DNA of 64,000 nucleotides, taken from contig JAKSXM010000007.1 of NCBI GenBank assembly GCA_022575985.1, forward strand, positions 55,520,501 to 55,584,500, read 5' to 3'. This stretch comes from Anagrus nilaparvatae (lineage: Eukaryota > Arthropoda > Insecta > Hymenoptera > Mymaridae). Position 1 is the first letter of the stretch. Each line of letters starts with the position of its first letter. Under the pieces are notes generated by a model that worked only from the letters and a program-made list of their open reading frames with translations, ran no database searches and was not told the origin of the DNA. This document shows positions 57,229 to 64,000 of this stretch, piece by piece. The translations under genes were made by a program, and so were the position numbers.

Positions 57229-60200
57229 GTAAGTTTTTTTACGTTTCTTAAATATTTTAAATAAAAACTTATGTGAAATATAATTATTTCAAAAATTTTT
57301 AGCTAACGTATGTAATAAATTCTAGACAAATTGGGCAGAAAAATTTGAGAAAAACATTATTTTTTAACTTTTTGCCTTTTTTTGTTTAAAATTTTGGTTC
57401 TAAATTTATGAAAAAGTTTATTATGTCAAATGCGATTACTAGTCCTCAGGGCTACACTTCAGACCCAAATAACTTCGAATCTGGCAAAAATAAATTTTTT
57501 CGTAAGACGTTAGAAAATATAACAAAATTGTTATCATAAATCTAGGGTTGAAACTTAAAAAACACCATTTAATTTTCGAAACTCAAAATACGCGTTTTTG
57601 ACTTTCTTATTTTGCTAAAATAGTTTAAAAAATGCTTATGGCTATTGACCCCCCCCCTTGGCTTTTTGATTTCCACGTTAACCACCCCCCTTTTTTTTCG
57701 TATAGATTATTAAGCATTAGAGTGGACCTATTTTTGGACTTTGTGGAAAAACTTTGCTCCCCGGGTTTTTTTGTGAAGTTTTGGTCATAAAAAGTTCCCA
57801 GTTCCAAGGATTTTGCTTTAGCCTTACAAAAACACGTGCCTGTAACCACATCAATTTTCCCATTTAAATAACATGGGAATTTTGAGTTTTTAGCTATACA
57901 AATTTTCACAAAAGCCAAAAAGCATTTTAAAATGCTAATTTTTACTGGAAAACATACTTTTATATGTTGTAAAGACATAGAAACCGCTCTGCATTCATCC
58001 CAAAGGGAATTTTGGGGCTAGAAACACAAATTTACATTTTTGCTCAATCTTAAAAAACAGGGTTTTTCGGTAATTTTCGATAAAAAGCTACAACCTCAAA
58101 AATTAACCAAAACACTTCTGGTTGGTTCACTTTTTATGGTATAAGAGTCACCTTTCAAACGACGTAAGCCGTATATTTTAATCACTGTTTCTCTTAGCGC
58201 TATAGTCAATTAACCTACTGGTAATTTTTGACCCGAAATGACCAATTTTTAAATTTATTTAAATTGCTGCCAAAATTGTAAATTTTGACGAAATTGAGTT
58301 TTAAAGGCCTTAATAATTTTTTACAAGCTTCAAGTTTCCAAAAATTTTTTACTCGTTTCCTTTCTTTAATTGGTTTTTAAGATATTACTTTTCAAAGATA
58401 ATGATAAAAATTGACTTTTTTTAAAAACCCTGAAATTGGGACGCGGTAAATTTGCGTTACTAGCCCCAAAATTCCCTTTGGAATGAATGAAGGGCGGTTT
58501 TCATGTCTTAACAACATATAAAAGTATGTTTTCCAGTAAAAATTAGCATTTTAAAACGCTTTTTGGCTTTTGTGAAAATTTGTATAGCTAAAAACGCAAA
58601 ATTCCCGAATATTTAAATGGGAAAATTGATGTGGTGACAGGCACGTGTTTTTGCAGGGCTAAAGCAAAATCCTTGGAACTGGGAACTTTTTATGACTAAA
58701 ACTTCACAAAAAAACCCGGGGAGCAAAGTTTTTCCACAAAGTCCAAAAATAGGTCCACTCTATTAAGCATGTTCTGTGTTAATAAGATTCCAAGAATTAT
58801 AGCTCAATTAATTGCTCTTAAGTATTGGCATCGGGCTCATGAAATTAAAAATGTATCTAAAGGGACCAAAAAAAATCGTTCGATAAGATTACGATAATAT
58901 TTATTTTGTAAATAAAAACTGAAATAGATCATTCTATATGGTAAATATTAGATACTTTTTCATTAACTTATTCACAAATTTAACTTCAATAATTATTATT
59001 TCATATATTGAGATACTATTTATTATAAAGCAGTCTTTTTTAAATTAAAATATTATTGTTTACTCCAAAAGCATATATATTAAATTAGCAGTAACTATTA
59101 ATTATTTAAAACAGATTGATTAAAATAATTAAAATAAACATATGGAAACTACGTATTGTAATTGGTTATTTAATACATGCATAATTTTTATAATTTAAAT
59201 TTGCTATTATATTATAAACAATTTATTATTTTATTATAAAACAAATATTTGTAATTTACTGTATACGTATAAAAATATTCAATTAAAATACTATTGGATA
59301 GTATTCGAAGTGCTTTTAAAATTATTTGAAAAATTTTTTTTTATACTTTTTGTCCAGAATTGTTATTTAAAGGTCCGCGATTCAATGGTCATAACTGTTG
59401 TTGTCCATCCGGGTCATTTCTCAGAACCTTGAAATCTGGATTTTTCGAAAACTACAGAAAAATTCATTTCTGGATTCGTAAAATCAGAATGCACCAAAGT
59501 AAAGAATAGAATAACTTCTGGTAGGTCATTCAAATATGCACTGATTTCGATTTACCTGCTTTATGATCTTTGTAGTTTTTATTATTCTGCATTAGAAAGT
59601 TTGCATACTTAATTTTCGGTATTCGGAAAACTGCCCCGTATGGACAACGACAATTATGAACAGTGAATGACGCCAGTTTAAAGTTGGTTAAAGTTATTTA
59701 TTGTTAAAGAACATAAAAAAAGATTATTAAATTAAGTTAAATTTTAATATGTATTGTCAAAATCATAACCTTGCTAAGCTATATTTGAAAAACGTTTGTT
59801 TTAAGATACGTAAATTAAATATTAAATAACCTGTATTCAAAGATATTTGTTGTCCAGTTTAAATACTTCAATAATTTTACAAACCTTTTAAAAGTAAATT
59901 TTAAGGAAAAAAAAGTTGAATCTCTGAGGAATTGAGAGTTAAAAAACAATATTCAAGGTTTTTATTTTACTAAATAATTAAAAGAACTATTTTTTTAAAA
60001 TTAAATTTCTAAGAAATTGTATACTATTTGTACGAAAGTTTCAAAAAAGTTTTTATCATATACTTTTTTACCGCACCGGTTTTCATTCAAACCAGTTGTA
60101 GAAATTTTTTAAGGTTTATAAAGTTTTATTATGTTACCAACAAATGTTTGAGTTAAACAAAAAAATTATAATTCTTTTCAAATTTTTCAATAAAGATAGA

Positions 60201-63036
60201 AAGTTTACTTTGAAAAATTAAAATAAGTTTCAATGGTAATAGATAACACTTTTAATTTATATTTAAAATGTTTTTGCATTATAAGGTTTCTTTAAATAAA
60301 ATAAATAGTTTACGAATTAAAAAATTATAATCTTTGGAACAAAAATAAAAATTTAATTTAAGAACTTAATAATAAAGACTCTAAATTAATAAACCAAATC
60401 TAATTAATTGACCATAATTTTCTGTTTTTTTCAGGCAAACAACTCTAATGAAAGACAAGTGGTTATTCAAAACGTCGAATTTCAACTAAGTGGAAATTTC
60501 AGTTGTGAAGTTACAACAGATGCGCCTACATTTTCAACAGAAAGCAGTTATAAAACTCTTACTGTAGTCTGTAAGTTTTCTAATATTTTTTAAAAATCGT
60601 AAAAAGTTACCTATCCGTAAAACTACGCCAATAGAAATTTGTGCTAAGAAAACTTAATTTTGATAGTGTTTTAGAAAATTTTTTGGATACAGATTTTTTC
60701 AATACCATTTAAGTTTAAATTTACAGTTACGCCACAAGATACTTGAATTTATAAGCGAGTATATCTGTAGTCAAATTGAAAGCTAAAATTTGTTTGAAAA
60801 TTGTTTTGAAAAAATTTGGAAGTTTTATAACGAGTTGTTTGAGCAAAAATTTTTGGTTAAAAAATGTTACAGTTGATTGTAAAATATTTTAAAATTATTT
60901 TACATTCAACAAGTGAAAAAAATTAGCTTTTTGGGATATAAAAATACTTGGATGGACAATTACCACTGGCATTCATATTATTTAATAGTTATGCTTTTTG
61001 CATATGACTGAGTGAAAGGTTTTGGGCTCTTTTTTATCAGATAATTAATTTTTTTATTATTTATTTTATATATCAATTTTTCAGTAAATTAATTTCAATA
61101 AATTAAATTACATTAACATATTTTTTTATTTTATATAGTATACGAGTTGAATGAAAATTTTTTGTGATATATAATTTTTTTACAATGGTTTATATTTGAT
61201 TTAATAACGTAATTTTTTGAAATTATTTTTGTTGATCTAGAATTTTAAAATTTATAAATTTTTTCTAAAACAGTCTACTTTTATTTTTTTTGAAAAAAAT
61301 TTAAAGTGGAAAAAAGACTTTAAGAAAGAAAAAAATGTTGGAAAAACCAAATTCACCTATGAAAAAATCAAAAATATTCTTAGTTATTGAACCATGAAAG
61401 AGTTAACCTTAAGTTCTAAGATTTTATATAGTAAATTTTAGTTACATTTTCTTACAACGTGCAAAATTTTATTAAAATTTAACAGTAACAAGTCTCGACT
61501 ATAAAACATCCTTAAAGTTGGTCCTTTGGGATCCGAAGCTAATTTTCAATGTTTACTTATCTTTTTATCTTGCTTATATTAAGAACACTTTTTTAATATC
61601 TATAAATTGCAATAATTTATCTAATTAAGTCATGCAAGCATTCTGTTACAAATGCGGGAAATTAATATCAACTTAAGCCACGTTTTCTAATAATTGGTTT
61701 AATTTTAATTTATAATAAAAAAATATTTGAACTGTTTATAGTTTGTTTTTGTCAACTAACTGTTTAATTAGTAGTATAAATACAAAAAAATATTTATTTG
61801 ACGCATTATTTTTTTATTAGTATTTAACTTGGCCCTGAAATCGAAAAAAAAAATTGAAGGCACATCTGTAAGACACTTGTTTTCGGATAGTTTCGGATAG
61901 AAAATCGAAAATAATTCTGAACAAGAAATCGGCGATAGATGCTAAAAAGATTTTTCCTCTTTTATGTAAAAAAATGCTTTTTGAGCTACCTAATTTTTTA
62001 AAATTTTTATTTTGGGGCGGGGGGGAGTTGTTAACGGTATTTTTCGGAATTTTTGTTTTGACAAAGTTTTTTTTGCTTTTTTCAAAATTTCATAATTTTA
62101 CTTTTTCTTACATCTTAGACTGCTTTTAATACATGCAAAATTTATAATGGTAAATCTTTAATAATTTTTAGCCCAAAATGATTATAATATACCATTAAGA
62201 TGCTCGGGAAATAATTATTTTAACGCGATTAAGTGAGAGAACCCAAAGAGTCTTAGTAATAAAGAAGTAATTATATTTTTTTATACCAAAAAGTGTCTGA
62301 ATATTTTTTTTATCTCATAAAATATATTTTCCCAAGCAAATATAAGTCTACCAATACTTGTGCAGACCATATATAATTTAAATAATTTTTACTCTTTTGT
62401 TTGCAAAACAGTGGTCTTACTAATGTGCCTTCTAATTTTTTTTTCGATTCCAGGGCCAACTGAATTAGTAATAAAAAAATAATGCGTCAGATAATTGAGC
62501 TATTTTTTTAAACGTGCCCTACACTTTATTAACAAATATTTTTTATTGATTTTACTGATTTCATAAATTATTTTTAATAGCTAATAAACTAGGTATATTA
62601 ACAAGTCACTGATTCCTTTGTCTGCTATCTTAGTACTCCAATATATATATATATATATATATATAACTTTGCGTGTATATGTAACATTTTTCAATCAAAT
62701 CAGCTCAGCGTGAAAATTGGATAAGCTTTTCGTATGATACAAAGTAAAACTAGAAAACGATGTGATTATAGCAGTTACGAAGCGAAAATGAAAATATATA
62801 TATATATGTATTAGAAAATATAATATATATTATATATATATAAGAAACTATTATGCTCTGTATATTTAAAAAAAAATGTTGCATGAAATTATTATGTTTC
62901 AGCTTTACCCAAGGGTAAACCTGTTATCAAATCAGAACGTGGACGTTATGAATCTGGGGAGATACTAAAAGCAAATTGTACAACACCATATTCAAAACCA
63001 GCAACGCAACTTTCTTTCACACTGAATAATATGCCT
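57020..63036 (+). CDS. beat-like: Beaten path (beat) family Ig-domain protein, partial gene, three exons
   Basis: Beat proteins are secreted or membrane-linked immunoglobulin-superfamily proteins. In Drosophila they bind Side-family receptors and guide motor axons. The three exons join in frame to give 159 residues. The first Ig domain has Cys26 (VVLRCEYDLE), Trp40 in SLKWYRG, the beat signature EFYRYSPSENP at 46-56, and Cys93 in SGNFSCEVTTDAPTFST. The second Ig domain begins after SLPKGKPVI and has RYESGEILKANCTTP with Cys140. Possible N-glycosylation sites are N6, N62, N71, N90 and N139. The gene is incomplete: no signal peptide was found upstream, and exon 3 ends at a donor with the rest beyond the window. 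The family is secure; the paralog (beat-I to -VII) is not resolved. Confidence 0.9.
57718..58762. mobile_element. hAT-type foldback inside beat intron 1
   Basis: The ends TAGAGTGGACC and GGTCCACTCTA are mirrored. Both sides are flanked by TTAAGCAT (57710-57717 and 58763-58770), a perfect 8-bp duplication that fits the hAT preference nTnnnnAn. The arms are about 350 bp and similar (AAACTTTGCTCCCCGGGTTT with AAACCCGGGGAGCAAAGTTT). The central part (about 58085-58370) is the core shared with the 35-kb and 54-kb foldbacks. Length is 1045 bp, with no transposase. The 117-codon frame is arm sequence. Confidence 0.85.
59372..59676. mobile_element. MITE inside beat intron 1
   Basis: A terminal repeat of about 40 bp contains TTGTTGTCCATCCGGG on the left and CCCCGTATGGACAACGACAA on the right. 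TTTAAA lies on both sides (59366-59371 and 59677-59682) as a possible target-site duplication. The interior shows no frame. Confidence 0.6.
60435..60570 (+). CDS. beat-like: beat exon b (second half of Ig domain 1)
   Basis: The acceptor is TTTTTTCAG and the donor GTAAGT. It encodes 45 residues plus one base, from ANNSNERQVVIQNVEFQL to KTLTVV. It contains the SGNFSCEV motif that closes the first Ig fold. The 3.2-kb intron before it holds a hAT foldback and a MITE. Confidence 0.9.
60571..62902 (+). other. beat intron 2
   Basis: A 2.3-kb AT-rich intron bounded by GTAAGT and TTTCAG. It contains TA microsatellites (62640-62664 and about 62798-62844) and no recognisable insertion or coding frame. 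Confidence 0.7.
62903..63036 (+). CDS. beat-like: beat exon c (start of Ig domain 2)
   Basis: The acceptor is TATGTTTCAG. The split codon completes as Ser, followed by LPKGKPVIKSERGRYESGE and ending LSFTLNNMP before GTAAGT (phase 0). This matches the second Ig domain of beat proteins. The following exon is outside the window. Confidence 0.9.
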
Positions 63037-64000
63037 GTAAGTACAATGCGATTTCCTATTTTCTTTTTTTTTGCTTTTCTCATTGATTTTTTATATATGC
63101 ACTTATGTGCTAGCATAGTTGAGAGGGGGGGATGGCTTAGCCCTTTTATATTCTAGTAAAGTTATTGCATATTCTTGAATTTGATTCGCAAATGTGCAAA
63201 ATATACTGTTTTTTTACAATTAGTTTTTCCTAGAAAAGTTAAAGGTGAGCATAGCTTCTTGTATTCCTAAACAAAAATACAGTTGTAATGCTAACAAAGT
63301 TCTCAAACAATCCCGAGTTTATTATAATTATGCAAAATGAATTAATTTTTATGTACTTTTCCCAGATTTATATTTTTCCTGCATATTGCCAAAAAAAAAC
63401 TAAAATAAAATTTTTTTGTCTCCGAAGAAGCTGTATAAATAAATATTCAAGTGAACTGCGTAAAAATTAGTATTAAAACAAACATTAAATATAAATAAAT
63501 ATTCAAAATACGATTTCTATAAAATATATAAAATTTTAGCACATTAAAAGATCGGATCATGGTATGTGTAGTTTGAGGCTTTTACTTAATTAACTAAACC
63601 TGCTGCAAATGAGTTAATTTAGGGGAGGAATCGTAGTATTTAAGGAAGAGAGTTTAGCTTTTTATTCCTTGGACCTGAAACGAGGAGTCACCAAGCCATT
63701 TTTATAGTTCATGTTACGTGCTAAATGCACTAAAAAGATTGAGTTGATATTTTTTTACCTACAAGGTAAACCTTCTAATAGTAAGGGCTTAAATTTCCTT
63801 AGAAATGATTCCTTTTATTTTACTGGGTTATAAATATAAAAAATTAACTTACCTTTTTAGGTATATAATTAATTGATGTTCAAATTCTGCTACTGTTGCA
63901 AAGCGGAAAATAGCAGCAATATTATTATTTGAAGTTATTTTTTTTTTTTTTTTTTTATTTAAGCATTTTGAATCTTTATTAATGAAAGATTATTATGCAT
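63037..64000 (+). other. Start of the next beat intron
   Basis: It begins GTAAGTAC after exon c. AT-rich to the window edge; no further exon seen. Confidence 0.6.

Noticed and set aside
57625..57978. 117-codon minus-strand frame in beat intron 1
   Set aside because: It lies mostly in the arm of the hAT foldback, and the mirrored arm does not keep the frame.
1..64000. tRNA, rRNA, riboswitch and CRISPR signals
   Set aside because: No cloverleaf with matching A and B boxes, no rRNA-like conserved stretch and no spaced identical repeats were seen. Regular repeats are satellites or transposons.

Overview
The window is a strongly AT-rich stretch of a eukaryotic nuclear genome, almost certainly from an insect. 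The signs are short (66 bp) and long GT-AG introns, a recognisable beaten path (beat) immunoglobulin-superfamily gene, a non-LTR retrotransposon, Helentron-type non-autonomous elements carrying GTCT microsatellites, and many long-armed DNA-transposon foldbacks. A hymenopteran host is my guess from the overall texture; nothing in the window proves it. There are no operons, rRNA genes, convincing tRNA genes or CRISPR arrays.

The only credible host protein-coding gene is at the right end, on the + strand. Three internal exons of a beat-family gene lie at 57020-57228, 60435-60570 and 62903-63036. They encode a complete first Ig domain and the start of the second. The signal-peptide exon was not found and the 3' exons lie beyond the window. 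Both of its introns are large, and intron 1 carries two DNA-transposon insertions.

The rest is dominated by repeats. From left to right: a foldback (655-1530); a 2.16-kb foldback whose arms each carry an inverted copy of a small intron-containing gene fragment (7905-10066); a palindromic MITE (10643-11073); a 4.6-kb repeat block (11694-16303) with a second, rearranged copy at 22747-26286; a solo LTR (21761-22315); a 5'-truncated CR1/L2/Jockey-type LINE with an intact reverse-transcriptase frame (28347-30275); a nested pair of foldbacks (32907-36850); a Helentron/HINE cluster (37054-41222); a GT microsatellite followed by six ~155-bp satellite monomers in a three-monomer higher-order pattern (44019-44940); two clean foldbacks with target-site duplications (47091-47836, 48541-49650); a second copy of part of the 4.6-kb block (52870-53530); two further foldbacks (53731-54732, 55007-56081); and a hAT-type foldback inside the beat intron (57718-58762).

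Two themes link these parts. First, at least nine palindromes with arms of roughly 200 bp to 1 kb lie in 64 kb, each able to fold into long double-stranded RNA if transcribed. Three of them share the same inner core although their ends are unrelated. Second, a dispersed ~25-bp minisatellite (consensus around AGTCCCTAAAnnGAATTATTCTA) recurs at nine or more sites in both orientations and forms part of the large repeat blocks. Most open reading frames of 60-140 codons are translations of these repeats and are not annotated as genes.
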